Positions 12,701-26,000 of a stretch of 64,000 nt of DNA are shown piece after piece. How positions within the stretch are numbered: the stretch's first letter is position 1; each line of letters begins with the position of its first letter. The translations under genes were made by a program, and so were the position numbers. The DNA lies in contig CM028921.1 of assembly GCA_016801845.1 (NCBI GenBank), forward strand, positions 14,449,275-14,513,274. Direction: 5' to 3'. Source of the stretch: Polydactylus sextarius (taxonomy: Eukaryota > Chordata > Actinopteri > Polynemidae). Below the pieces are notes generated by a model that saw only the letters and a list, made by a program, of their open reading frames with translations, ran no database searches and was not told the DNA's origin.

Positions 12701-14340
12701 TTACACTGGATTCTGGGGAGCATAAAAGTTGGAAATGTTTTGCTTCTGATCCTAACGACTAGAAGGACCCACATCAGAATCTGATATATAACAAAATACA
12801 TTTATTTCTGAACAAGGAGTTTGACCCAGGTTGTGACTGACCCAGTCAGCCAGAATAATTTGGCCCAATAACGAAAATCCAGAAACAACGATGCAACCCA
12901 AGTATGGCTTGACTGACGCTCTGGTATCGGGTCCAAGTCCATGAAAGGCCAGCATAGTCCACACACCAAAAACTAAACTAAATCTGGAGACCATTACTGG
13001 ACAACAACAAAGTCCAGTGTGGTACAGCTTGGTTGCATTTGGCTCAATTCCTCAGGCTACCTGGGAAGTACACAGCCTGGTAATACACACAACACACAAT
13101 AGACTTAAATCTACACAATTAACAAAATCAGATTTATTCTCAGTTGTGACTCTTCAAGTCCCACAAATAGTTATATTATAAAAATGACCACAAATAATAC
13201 AGAACTACAGTAGAACTGCATTTTTTAACACCTTTACTGTGAAGTATAGTTTTATTTTTCCAAGAACATCTGGTAAACAACAATTAAATCATTTTAAGAA
13301 CTGGGTTGTATATTGTATTAATGTGTCTATGGGTGTATATTGTTTTTCCAAAGTTTTTCATGCATCAGATGGTGTCCTCCAAAGGATGACAGTGAGCTTG
13401 GTTTTCTGTGATAAATAAGCAGATAGTAACTATGTACACTTAGTGGTACAGGTGTACCAGGTGCACTGCACTTGCTTGTGCAGTACAGGCAGACATTCAT
13501 GTCAGCCTCCGAGGGCAATACAATACAACAATTTCCTTTACTTCTCTCTCCATTTTAAGTTTCACTTACAATTCTGAACATGTAAGAACTATGACGTCAC
13601 TATACAGCTTGTTAAGAGAATGCTGCTTCCTTGTGGTAAAAGAAACCCAAATTGATATTGCATTGAAATTCAAGTCCAATTGCAGAAATGTATCTTATTT
13701 AAGTTGAAAACCAAAGAAACCACGATTGGTCGGAATTGTTCAGATCTTTATCTCCACTTTGAATGTACACATATGGAGTGGAGTTGGTTAGGTTAGCTTA
13801 GCATAGCAAGACTTAGCAAGACTGGAAAGTGAGAAAAAAAACCCAAGACATCATGGCTCTGTCTAAAGTTGGAAAGAACCTTTGTTTACAGATCATTCAG
13901 TATGTTTTGTGAAGACCCAAGTTCATGTAGTGGATAAAAGCATTATATCACCATTGTGTTTTCTGTTATGGTGCTGCTACATAGTTCAGTAACCCTGTAG
14001 GTTTAACTTCAATCCAAGCTCAATAACATTATCGAAAACCTGTAGAAAAAAAAACATTTGTTTTCTGTGCCACACTTTCACTCAGGAGATATTTGAAGAG
14101 AGAGCAAAAAAGAAGGTGCTAGAAAATCACCAGTAACTTGACCCATGACCTTCACAACAAGGATGAGTTGAACAAAATTACCTGCAGAAACCAACCTTTT
14201 TTTTTTTTTCAAAACTTGATGTTTCAAGGATGTCTTTAAAGATTTACATGGAAGGAACCTGGGATGAGAGGGGGAGACAGTAAATGTTGACAGATAGATT
14301 AATACATGATTATATGCTGGCCTGCTTCTCCTTATCCCTC
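9747..14340. other. Intergenic spacer between the kinesin 5' end and the chrna7 3' end
   Basis: The left side should hold the kinesin promoter (no TATA box was identified) and the right side the chrna7 3' UTR. A minus-strand AATAAA at 13251-13256 is one possible chrna7 poly(A) signal, giving a UTR of about 1.1 kb. The spacer carries a retrotransposon tail at about 9905-10080 and a T-run at 10001-10018. Several open frames of 60-150 codons exist (the longest at 10912-11358, plus strand), but none has a recognisable domain and the longest reads through a homopolymer. No gene is supported. Confidence 0.6.
9905..10080 (+). mobile_element. 3' end of a fish non-LTR retrotransposon (LINE tail)
   Basis: A T-rich 3' UTR-like stretch, a 17-base T-run, the text cgaaataaacacttc, and then a tail of tandem tcaa units (about 10052-10078). 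Short tandem tails directly after an AATAAA-like motif are typical of L2/CR1-type LINE 3' ends, and this particular ending is widespread in fish genomes. No coding part is left. The family name is not assigned. Confidence 0.55.
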
Positions 14341-17300
14341 TTAGCTGAAGAAGTCTTTGGAAATCGCCTCCACAAAATTAGGAGCAGACATGAGGATGCC
14401 GATGGTGCAGAGGATGGTGAAGAGCGAGAATGCCACCAGACACAAACGGTCAATCACAGCCGCAGCAAATTTCCACTCACTGCAGACTGTTTCCTCCTCA
14501 TCCTGGCCCCGGAAACGCCTGGCGATGTACCTCACTTCCTCCAGGATCTGGTTCAGTTCTGCCTCCAGCGTCAACCCTCCTCCGGCTCCTCTTCCGCCAG
14601 TCCCACCCCCTGCTCTGAGCACATCCTCCTCCCCGCCAGCACCTCCGACAAGCCGCGAACAGAGGAGCTCGGGTTCAGAAGGTGAGGCGTAGTGAAGCCC
14701 CTCCATGCCCCGGAAGCCGACATAGAGGAGGTTTCCATTGGTTACCTGCGGGTGATGTCGTAGTGACCCCTGGCTGACGCTGAGCTCCAGGCTGGACAGG
14801 CTGCCACGCCGGCGCTTGCTGGCATTGTGGCACGCCAAATGGACCTTTGTTTCTCCAGGACGTCGCATCCTGAGGAACCAGGCGCACCAGTTCAACAGGA
14901 TCACACGGGTCTGTTGAAGAAGGAAAATTAAAGTACCGGTCTGAATCTGACTGATTAATCTGAAAGATTAATTATCAGTCAATTACAACTATAATAATAA
15001 AATCTATTTTTTTATTCAGTTTGCCACGTTAGTACATTGTCTGCAGAATCCAGTTTGTCCGGTTGAATCCGGTTTGCTATGAGGTTCTGCTGGTTATTCA
15101 GGAGGTTTTTAGCATCTAGATGAGCTTATCAATCCTTCACAGGGTTTAGTAATATTATATATGTTTGTAGGAGGATCTAGCAGTCGTTTAGGTTGCAGGA
15201 GTCAGTGACATACTTCTAGAGGTCCTCTTTGAATTTCTAGGTTCTGTTGATGCTGATACTGAGACAAACAGGTTGTAGTAGTTTGTGATAAAATTCTAAA
15301 GGTCATTGACATTGAAATGGTTCTATATTGAAGTGGCTCTAAACATCTACTAGGAGTTTTCATTGGCCTTCTGGAGGTTTCTAGCGAGACTGTAAAGGAC
15401 TTTAGAGTTGTAGTATGTTAGTGTTAAACAGCATTCCCAAAAACCACCAGCAAAAACATTAAATAAGGGAATGTCCCCTGGAAGAATGCTGCTTATTCCT
15501 TCATCAGAGATCAACACAAGCAACGGTAAAGATGTTCTGGAGCATCACATCACTAACACACTTTGAGTTAGTGTCTCTGTGTCCCTAACTAATGCTCAGT
15601 CATGATCAGAAATCCCTTCAAAGGTGACTGCTGAGGAGGAAGACGAGAGGTGGAGGAGCAAGTCTTATGCTGTATTTATCACAAAGTAAGTCAGTGGTAT
15701 TTAAATCAAAACAGGTTGATTCAAATTCATTTATGCAGAAACGTGTTAATTTGTTAAATCGCGCATGAAAGCTGAGTTCATGTGTGTGCGTGAAGGAGAC
15801 AAATAGAGCATGAATAAAATGGATGCATGGATGCGTAGTTCTGCTGCTGTAACAGATGCCAAACTCTGATGTCTGTCATGTTGCCACTACTCTGGTTACT
15901 GCGACGCATCTGGACAGACACAAACAACAGAACTTTGAAATTTATCTTCCTCCTTTCCTTTAGACTGAACATACATTTTATTTTGTGAACTTAAATTAAA
16001 TTCATTTTCTTCCAGTTGCTTCTTAGTGAACTTATCTGAGTTTGACTTGCTTTGTCGCCTACACTGAAGAATTGCTGTAATTAACTTGTAATTCCATTGT
16101 TCTTGCGAAACAAACAAAGTGTGTCTTTGTTCAAACTTGAAAGAAAAATCTATATTCTGGTTCAGTCACAGAGTTTTTATTTCAGACTCTACAGAGAGTT
16201 TGGGCCATCTTGTCAGAAATAATGCAACTGATTGAATATGAGGTGTTTTCAGTCTCAGCTGTGAAACCTTTGTAGAGTCTGCATTACTAACAGCTGGAAC
16301 TGATCTGAAATAATCTGCATACATCTGTTACCAGAGCGACAGCTGCATTTTCTGTGAAATAGTCCTGCTGTGTCCAAAGTTAATCATCTGAATACAAACT
16401 GTCAGTGATAGAGAAACAGAGTCTAAAACTGGCTAAATCCAGTTCTGATTTAAGTCAGAACTGGATACAAACACATTTTGATTTTTTTTTTTTTTTGACT
16501 GTCTTTAAAGTACTGATTTTGTATTGTGAAATAGAAATATTATGAAATAGACCTGACCTTGGATCACAGACCTGACCCTGGGTCACAGACCTGACCCTAG
16601 ATCACAGACCTGACCCTGGATCACAGACCTGACCCTAGATCACAGACCTGGTCCTGGATCACAGACCTGACCCTGGAAATCTTAACAACAATCTGAACCT
16701 GTCAGTGGCAGAGACTAGCACCTGGTGTTGCTGCAGTTTAACCAGGTAAATGTTGCACTTGCTGGATTTACCTTTTTTTGCTCAGTAACAGATGAATCAC
16801 TAAGATTTTTGTCTCTATTAAACATTTGCATCCAAAACAATGGAAAAACAAGGCTTGGGATAAAAAAAATCCAGTGAAGAGACCTGACTGACTTGAGATG
16901 CTACAAGAAAAAACATTAAACCCTCAATGAGTGATGTTGTAACAAGATGAGATCTGCAGAAAAACCCTGCGGCGGTTAGAAAAAAACTAAACTGTAGAAG
17001 CTGCTGTGATAATTCTGATCTCACGCAGATGGCTCCATGTTTTCCTATGCATCCTGGAGCTATCACAGAGGAGCTCAGAGGGAAGCAAGGTGACCTTTAC
17101 ACAGGTGATGGTTCAATCTCTGAACTATCAGGGTGAATCTGCTGCAGGGAGTTAGTGACGACAGGGATGGCATCGTTGAGGGAAAACTGGGAGCAGCTGG
17201 AAAATGGATTCTGACTTTCGTTCTGCTCCTGTGATTTGAGTTGCATCAGCTGGAACAGGCTGGCTGCTGGAGGACTGAGAAGTCATTGTTTTGTTTTTTT

Positions 17301-20046
17301 TTTTGTTAATGTTCCTTTCAAGCTGCACAGCTTCACTTTCACACTTGTCCCATGTCTTCCTCAGTAGGAACATTCACATTGAAAATGTACCTAATGCAGA
17401 CACACACATGTAAGATCTGTGATCTTTAAACTTAACTCCTGCTCATTTTTTTCTGTGGAGAAGTCAAAGAGGAGGAGAATGAGGAGCGACTAACCCACTG
17501 TGGCATGTGTCCTCCATCGGGGTCGTGGTGATGATACTGCAGTACCAGAACCGTGGCGATGACAGAGAGACCTACGATCACCATGGTGGTTGCAAAGTAC
17601 TGAGCTGAAACAAAAAGTCAAAGGTCACAGGTTCCTATTAACAAATTCTTTTTTTTTTAATTGCCCCTAAATGCTTCAGTCAAAAACAAAAAGCAAAACA
17701 AAAATCTAAATCTATGGGCTGTAACATTATTATTAGTTTGCTAGCAACTATTTCAACTCTCCACTCTTGTTACCCAATTAATTGACTGTATTTTAGTGTA
17801 AAGAGTAAAGAGAGTTAGCTGGCTAGCTAGCTTTATCAGCCCTGTTTGAGTAGCTGTCACCAGCTAAATATTCTGTGTGATGATGCTAATATTATTAGCT
17901 CAGGCTATGCCATATCATTGTTTGATTGACATTATGTTAGTTTGCGAGCACAATAAAGTTTCTCTTATTATGTGACTACACTACATTAATATCTGTATTA
18001 GCTTGAAAACTATACCTGTTGCAGTTTGTTAATGCAGTACATAATCCACATCATTACTGATGCTTCTGTTACAATTCTTATTTAGCTAGATCAGTCATTC
18101 AGGTCTCACTGAGTGGACATTTTGTTCTGGGTGTTAGTAGACTCACTTTAGTCCCTTTAGATAGAAATCAGACCCCGGGCTGTTATAGCTGTTAATCTGA
18201 CAATGTTATGTTGAGTGTTGGCAGTGGAGGCAGACACCTTTTCTACATTTAAAGTTAGACTGAAAACTTTCCTTTATGATAAAGCTTATAGTTGAGGATG
18301 GTCTAGGTGGGACATGGACCAGGACATGGATTTAGTTAAGCTGCTATAGGATTAGACTGCTGGGGAACTCTGACAATACACTGCTCCTCTTCTCTCTGTC
18401 CCTCACTCCTCTCGTCTCTGTCTTTCCCTCACAATTCATGTCTTTATATCAATATATTACATATTATTAACACTCCTGTGCTCTCTCTCACAGTTGTATC
18501 CCCACCACACCTTTCTCTTTTTCAGGTATCTTTGACTCCAGAGCAATTGGATCCACATTCTTCGCTACTAATGACAACATTATTATAATTATCGTAATGG
18601 TAATTTGACTTTAAATGTACTTGTAAATATGTAGTCTTTACTGTCTCTTTTTATGATCTGCCAATATATAAATAAAACTGAATTGAACTGAATTGAATTG
18701 TTGGCTGGATAAGCTGACCAACTACGGTGACAGTGGTAGAGAGATAACTTAAGGATAAAAAACCACAACACAATAATCCACTGAACTGAGGGTCTCACCA
18801 ATCAGAGGGACTGAATCAGACGTCGCTGGCATGATCTCAGCTACCAGCAGCATGAAGACGGTCAGAGAGAGCAACACAGTGATTCCTGCAGGCAGAGAAA
18901 TCCATGAGTTGTATTTAGACCCAAAGCCAGATCTTAGTTACAGTCTGCACCATACAGTCTCACCCACAGGGACAAGTCATATTATCAAAACAGATCTGAA
19001 ATACCAAAGTCAGATCATTTTCTCTCATTTAGTTGTGTCTCATTCAGTTTACTTGTGTTTTCACAAGGTGGAAAATATAGACCAACTACCTCAGCTGCAG
19101 CAGAGCAAGTCCAACAACAACCAAGCCATCAGAAAAATAATGCACACACAGTATGAGCTGTATGTTTTCAGCTCTCTGGCAGCAGCTGAACTCAGGTTTT
19201 CCAAAAACGACAGACGACAGAAAACATACAAGATTAAAAAGACAGAAAGAGAAATCACATCTCACAGATAATATTAATAATAATTTCATGATTGGGTTCA
19301 AGACAAATAAAACTGAATTGAATTGAATGGACCTTCAGGGTCAAAGCCAATCAGAGGCAGAGAAGGGTCTCTCAGCAGTGAAATAACTGAATGAGTATCA
19401 ATAACTTTCTTTGATTCATAATAAATATGTTGTGGATAAGTTAAGTAACTTAGATCACAGAATTTCATTTGCTTAAGTGCAATTCTATTATTAGTTTTAG
19501 GTTTTTGAAGATTTATTAGATTTTTTGTGGCCTCGTCCTTGGTTCTGTTGTTTAAACTTACAACAATACTGAAACATCACCACACAGAGCAACACAGGAT
19601 GGCAGTGTGGCTGTGAACAGTCCTGATACTCTGTCCTGGTGCTTAGCTTGTGTCAAATGAATGAAACTACATGTGAACTAGGGGCTGCTCCAATTGTCTC
19701 CACTGCTGCCCAACTGAGACCAGTTGTGAGTCCTCACCAACCAGTGATTGACTGGTTATTAAACTATTACAACCTTCATCTTTCACCTTTGACAACCAAA
19801 ATCTACTCAGTTCATCTTTGAGTCGGAGCTTGTACCAAAGTTGAAGCAAGTCCCTCAATGTGTTCCTGAGATATCACATGAACAAAGACAACACAAGAAA
19901 CAAGGAGAAACAGCACAATCAAATTTAACCCTGCAAGGGCCACAGAGGTCAAAGGGCACAGTCACTTCTGTGCCTCATCAAAGCTTTAAGAAAGTAAATC
20001 AATAAAAGGAACAAAACAAAAGAAAACAAAAAAAAAAAAAAACCAT

Positions 20047-20089
<43 letters not shown>

Positions 20090-23000
20090 GGACTAACTGA
20101 CTGTCATTATGTTAAGAACGTCATAAAACTTGTTTATAGACTTTTTATTGCATCGTTTATGTCTGTGCAGGGAACAGCTTCTTCAGTCTGTCAATTTTAT
20201 TATTCCTGTGTTCTCCGCATAACAACGCAAAGCCCATGAGGGCAAACAAGACGCTATATATTCATACAAGCAGAGCACCTAACCCTAACCCTTACATCAA
20301 AAAAATACAGGAACAACTTGTGCAGGTTGTAGGCAGGTAGCAATGGTGAAATTTCACATATTTAATAATCTTTTACAAACACATCCTCAAGGGTTAAATC
20401 TACTTAAATAAACCGTCTTGTTTCCTTTTTTCAGATTTTTCAAACAAAGTTGGAAAACATCATAATGTTACGGCATGCGGTTTCTGTTTTTTTCTTTTTC
20501 TTTTCTTTTTTGAGTCATTTCATGGTAAATTAACCAGGATTTGTACAGTCGAAAAGAAACAGATGTTAAATCTATTTCTACTCACGTCTTCTAAAATGTA
20601 TTTTTATCACTATGGTGCCGTAAAAACGAGCTTCAAACATGTCCTGTTGAATCTCTGTCTGCCAGCTCATTAGCAGTTTGACTGAGCATGACGGAGTGAA
20701 GAGATGTCGACAGTAAAAATCAAACTTCCAGGAAAAAAGACGCTGCTACATCTGATCTGAGCAGCTGTGCGACTCCTGCTGCTTTCAGGATGTTTTACAG
20801 CTGAGAAGCGCCGAGTCAGAACCATCAGTCATCATCATTATCATCATCATCATCATCATCTGAAGGATAAAACACATCCTGCAGATGCAGAGACAGTTTG
20901 AACAAGAGGTCAGTTCAAGTTATTCTTTATCTGTCCAAGGTTTTCTGAGATTTTGGCCCCAAATCTCCAAACAGAGAGATTGAACACAGTTTCTGGAGAG
21001 AAACTCAAAACTTTACAATCATCTGTGTTGGTGTTAGATGACCAGAGGTGTTCATCTGTCTTTTCATCCCATATCTGGGTAATGCATTAAAGGAATTTCC
21101 TCAAATCTACAATGACCCTTTGGTGAAAGACAGTAATGAACCACTCATATGGTTACCAACGTTCATAAAAACTACAAGATATCAAAAGATGTTTACAGCT
21201 TCACCAATGTCACATATCACAAATACATTGAAAGAACCACTTTAGATTTGAATTTCTTCTACTTGCGCACATGAACGGAGTGATCAGATTTTTCAGGTCA
21301 ACAGAAAAAGGTCAAAGGTCACTATGATGTCACAAAACAAGGTTTGTGCCAACAAGCTCATGAGAAATGTATAAAGTTTGCACAAACAGCTAAAGATTAG
21401 CGATGCGTTTGATATTTTTATTACTTGTGATACTTGATCTGATTGTGTTCATGCCTGTTACCATAGAAACAGATGGGACTTGGGAAGAAAATATCTGGTT
21501 TGTTAGGGTTAGGGTTAGTGTTGTAAAAGTCAAGTTTATGACTGTTTCATAAGTTGTAAGAAGAGTGTAACACATCCAACATGTCCTCACCCAGGGAGAT
21601 CTTCTCTCCAGAGTCAGCGGGCAGCAGGAAGACAAGAAGGGCGAGCGTGGAGATGAGGACGCAAGGGATGAGCAGGTTGAGTCCATAGTAAAGTGTCCGC
21701 CTCCTCATCACCACGGTGAAGGTCACGTCTGGGTACGGCTCCTTGCAACAGTCATAGAAACGCTCATTCCTCCTCCCAGGAACTTCTGCAGGACAGAAGA
21801 CACGACAGATCCTCCAAGTCAATGTCCAGGATTTCTCTGATTTTAAATTAGAACAAATAAGGTGTAATGACACCCCAGTCTACATGTCATTATCAGAGCT
21901 TTACTTTTCAAACTTTCTCATCTGTTCTCTTCCCTGCTGTGGTTTAAAGTGCTTTGGTCAAGTGGGTTGTGTTAAAAGTTTCATACCACAGAAGCTGAAA
22001 TCAGCTGCAGTGCCGCTGTGGTCTGGACCTCAGAGGTCTGAGAAGATCAGAGATTAATTTTAATTTATTTAATGGTTCTTAAACAAGACACTTCAGAGAA
22101 CCTGTTGCATCAGCAACAAAACCTGCAAGAAACACAGGCAAAAATTTGTTTATTAAGGTAAAAATGACTGTTTGAATGTTTTTTCCTGATGACAAATTCA
22201 CTCGCTGTGTGACAATGATAATGATAGATTCTAAAACAAGGCCATCCGCAGCAGAAAAGAGCTGTTATGAAAGAACATCCAGTCGACTGAGCTCCTCGCT
22301 CTGCAGGATCGAGGCCATTTCATCTCAAGTGGCTGAGAAATGTAAAGTTGTTTCACACTAAATTACACTCTGCTGAGTGACTGCTGCTGAGGAGGAGCGA
22401 CAGTAAACCAGCCTCTGGTTTTATTTGTTGCCACAACAAATAACAAAGTATGACAGATTCAAATATCTCACATGATGACAGGAGAATAATCACAAAAGGA
22501 CGCTCCATATTTTTTTCAGTATTTCACCAAATGTCTGCAGAAACAATTGACCCCTCTACTGTCTGCATGCTCTGACCTTTGACCCATCACCTGAGTCAAA
22601 TGTTCTCTGCAGGAACAAATAGTGGCGATGGTAACTTGCCAAGGGCTTCAGTCATCATTTACAAGACAAGACATTATAATATGCCCTCTGAAGGACAGAG
22701 TGGGCACTACAGTGACAAGATAGGCCCAGTGCTAGCTGGTTAGCTAGCTGGATAGCAGCAGTTAAACTTGCGGCGTTTCTTCTAGACTGCTATGTAAACA
22801 GTTGCTTGTGCTAATGTTAACTATATAGCGATAGCAAAAAAAAAAAAAAACAAAAAAAAAAACATACAAAACCCCAGCTTAGAGGTAATTAAATGTAAAT
22901 GTCGTGTTGCTCTGTCTTTTATTTTCTGCAGTGTGATTAAATCCTTAAACTGTGTTTTCATCAATGTTTGACATCCAAATTAGATGGAAATATATCTAAA

Positions 23001-26000
23001 AGATACTCTCTTATCTCTGTCAGCAGTAGAGTATCTTGTCCACATGAATTTGCAACTAATGAACAGCTCCCCAGAACTCTGTAGTGTTACTATAGTCATG
23101 CATAATAAGCCACTTAACCTGGTTTCAGGTTTTTGCAAGCTCCCCAACTTCCACCTCTCTTTGTCTGGTTATTTTAGTGATTAATCACCGGAAGAAGCAT
23201 CAGTTGAAACTCTCCTACCACTATTCTCTACTCCTGCGGTGCAATACAGCACGCCTGGCTGCCTTTCATTTGCCTATACATCGCTACACTGCTCAGTACA
23301 TTGGTTTTAATCTGCGCTAGGTGATGGAGGGGAGAGGTGCTAAATGGGAAACATGCTGCTGAGATTTTCAATTAGGCTCATTCTGGAATGGCCACTTGGC
23401 TGAGCAGCGTCTCTGGAGGAGGCTCGCTCTCATTTTCTGCTATCTTGTTTTTCCAATTCATACTTTCTTTCATCAGCTGGGACAAAGAGAAGAGCCTCTG
23501 CTCCCCTGAGACCGGGGACAACCCCGCGCTCATCATCATTAGTCTGTAGAGGCATTTTAATGTGAGGTCAGTGGTGCTGAGTCAGGTGGTGACACTGTGC
23601 GGACACACAGAGACACAGAGGCAGCTCATCTGTTGTGGACACATCATTGTGACAAATGACGTCAGTAACACACAGTTCTCCTGGGATTTGTTTCTTCATG
23701 TGAACACACTGAAAGCTTTATGATATTATTGTTTCACAAACCTGTAACGTGAAAAACTGTACTTTGTAGACAGACTTTTGATGGACAAAAAGGTGGGGTA
23801 TGGACCAGAATGAGCCAATAGTAGGGTTTGTTCTGATTCTGGTGAATCAATCTGGTGATTCTGGTAAAAAAGTCACTGCTGCTCCAAAAGTTCTGGATCA
23901 GTTCTTAGTGAGTCTGATCTAATCCTTCATCATTTATTAATACATTTTATAATTTTACAGCAGGATAAAACATTGAGGCTGCATCTAAATCCTCAGTAGC
24001 ACTGCGTACTAGTCAGTTCTTACCACTCAACTGTTATAGTAGCAGCTTCTACAAATTAACTAGCCAGTAGCAGGTACAGTTCAGACGTACTACAACAACT
24101 GTGACCCGAATGTTTACGTCGTCATTTTGCACCTAGAAGCAGACGGTTAGCTACCACGGCTAGATAGCATCACAGTCATAGCTGCCACTTCTTACTCTCA
24201 TTGGTGACGTGAACGACTATGGACATGTTTTATTTACTGAACAGGCTGCATTTACGTTTTGATGCAATTGCTTTTTTAAGGTTCGTATAGAAACTGTGGA
24301 GTTTTTGCTGTTCCTCTGTTATCATTAAACAAACTTTAAATAAAAGTGTAAAAATATTACAACAATCTCTCCCTGGCCTCTGTCTCCATTCACTAACAAG
24401 CACACAGATGTGGTTGTTTGCCAAAAGTAATTAATTCATCCCAGTAGGTATCAGATGCCACTTTTTGCAGGCAAAGTTTCTTCTTCTATGGTCTTCAACC
24501 TCCCGGTGACTTCTGGGATAGCGTAGTGTGGCGTAGTGTCCATCGCTTGCACACTGCAAAATTCTATCTTTGTTATATCAGTGCATTTAATAAATTCAAT
24601 TATTTTGATTTGGATGATTTTGATTCTGTTTAATGAGGATAAAGCTGCTCAGCAGGTAACCTGCAGAGCTCGTGATGCGATCCTGGAGAGCGGGGACATT
24701 AACGTGTGCAGCAGATGCATATTCATGCTCCAACAACTTTATGACTTCATTAAAACACTAAACTGCTCATGAACCAGGTTCTTGTAGCTGTAAAACAAAC
24801 CAGAACTGACAATGGAATATGTCATATACTTTGTACTCATGTTGTACTTTGTTACGTGATGTTGCAAATGGCAGCAGCTGATGTAGTGTATTAATTTGGT
24901 AGCATATCACTGAAATCAATATATTAACAATGTGTGACTACATGTGACATGTATAATCAATATGTGGCTGCTGATGGTTTTACAAAAATGAATGTCTTAT
25001 TATTAACAGTTTTGACTCAACTCTGTGGAATAGAATGTGTGCAAGATGTAACTCCCTGTGTAAGAAAGATAAAGAGCACTAGGATCAATTGCGTGTGTGT
25101 AGGCAGCACACACCACCATGTATATAATGTACACCACCATGTAAATAATAGATTTGGTTTCATTTTAACACACACAAAAAAATGTGTGTGATAAAATGAA
25201 ACCAAATCTATTATTTTTTAAAAATGCAGTAAGAAAGAGCTAAAACATAACAGTGTCTGGCAGAGTATAAAACTTCAAGAGAAACGAAATCAAACATAAT
25301 GGAATCATGAGAAGTGTATTTGACTCAAAGTCAGGTCAGAATAACCAGTCTAAACCAGTTTAGAGCCAGACCCAACGATGGTGACGTTGGGGCTGGTGTT
25401 GATTTGACTTTGACTTTGCTTTTTATGACTGATTTGTTTTTTACACATAACTGTCACTATATTCATTCTTTTCCAAAATATACACACTTTTGTTTAAATC
25501 ATGAAAACTTCAAAACAAATCATGTTTGAGAATTTAAACTTTAATCACATCTTTCATCTGTTTACCTGTTTTATTAGATTTTTCATATCTTTCACAGTTA
25601 AATTTAGTTAAGTAAGAGTTTATAATGAGTGCGTATGTGAGTCACATGACCTGTAATCATTCACTCTAACTCCTCCTTTTACTTTTCTTTTGTTCAAATT
25701 TAGCTGCCACTTTTTTTTAATGTCTTACTTATAATTTATACAGAGCTTTGTAGAGAAACGAGTGCTGTTTTACACAGTGTGACTACTGGTGATGGAACTT
25801 TTTTCAGTGTCAGCTGTTGAGTATCAAGCAACATCCTCAACTGCTCCATAGATTCCAGCGTTAACTGACATGTCCCACTCTATGGTGGCACCGAACATAT
25901 CGGTTTCTGTAACTATGGTGGCACAGATGGATGACGTACGTTGATGACGTTGCATATTTACGTACGCCGTAACCTACGATTCAGTAACTAGTCATCGTAT

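Larger units (their letters stand above)
18886..21590. other. chrna7: chrna7 intron 7: simple repeats, no gene
   Basis: Contains the LINE tail at 19285-19331, an A-run then (AC)n at 20025-20087, an ATC tract at 20829-20860, and short telomere-like ttaggg units at about 21500-21518. The plus-strand frame at 18831-19271 overlaps exon 8 antisense and has no recognisable motif. Confidence 0.6.

Noticed and set aside
12463..12762. 99-codon plus-strand Cys-rich frame
   Set aside because: The Cys spacing matches no family I know, and an opposite-strand frame of similar length covers it. Likely chance or repeat.
14341..14692. Plus-strand frames opposite the last chrna7 exon (up to 133 codons)
   Set aside because: Their length comes from the codon bias of the real minus-strand exon.
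18831..19271. 146-codon plus-strand frame overlapping chrna7 exon 8
   Set aside because: It begins antisense to the M2 exon and continues into intron. It is a shadow of the real gene.
21498..21520. Telomere-like ttaggg units (and ccctaa units near 20280)
   Set aside because: Only two to three units each, in opposite orientations. Too short to argue for an interstitial telomere or fusion point.
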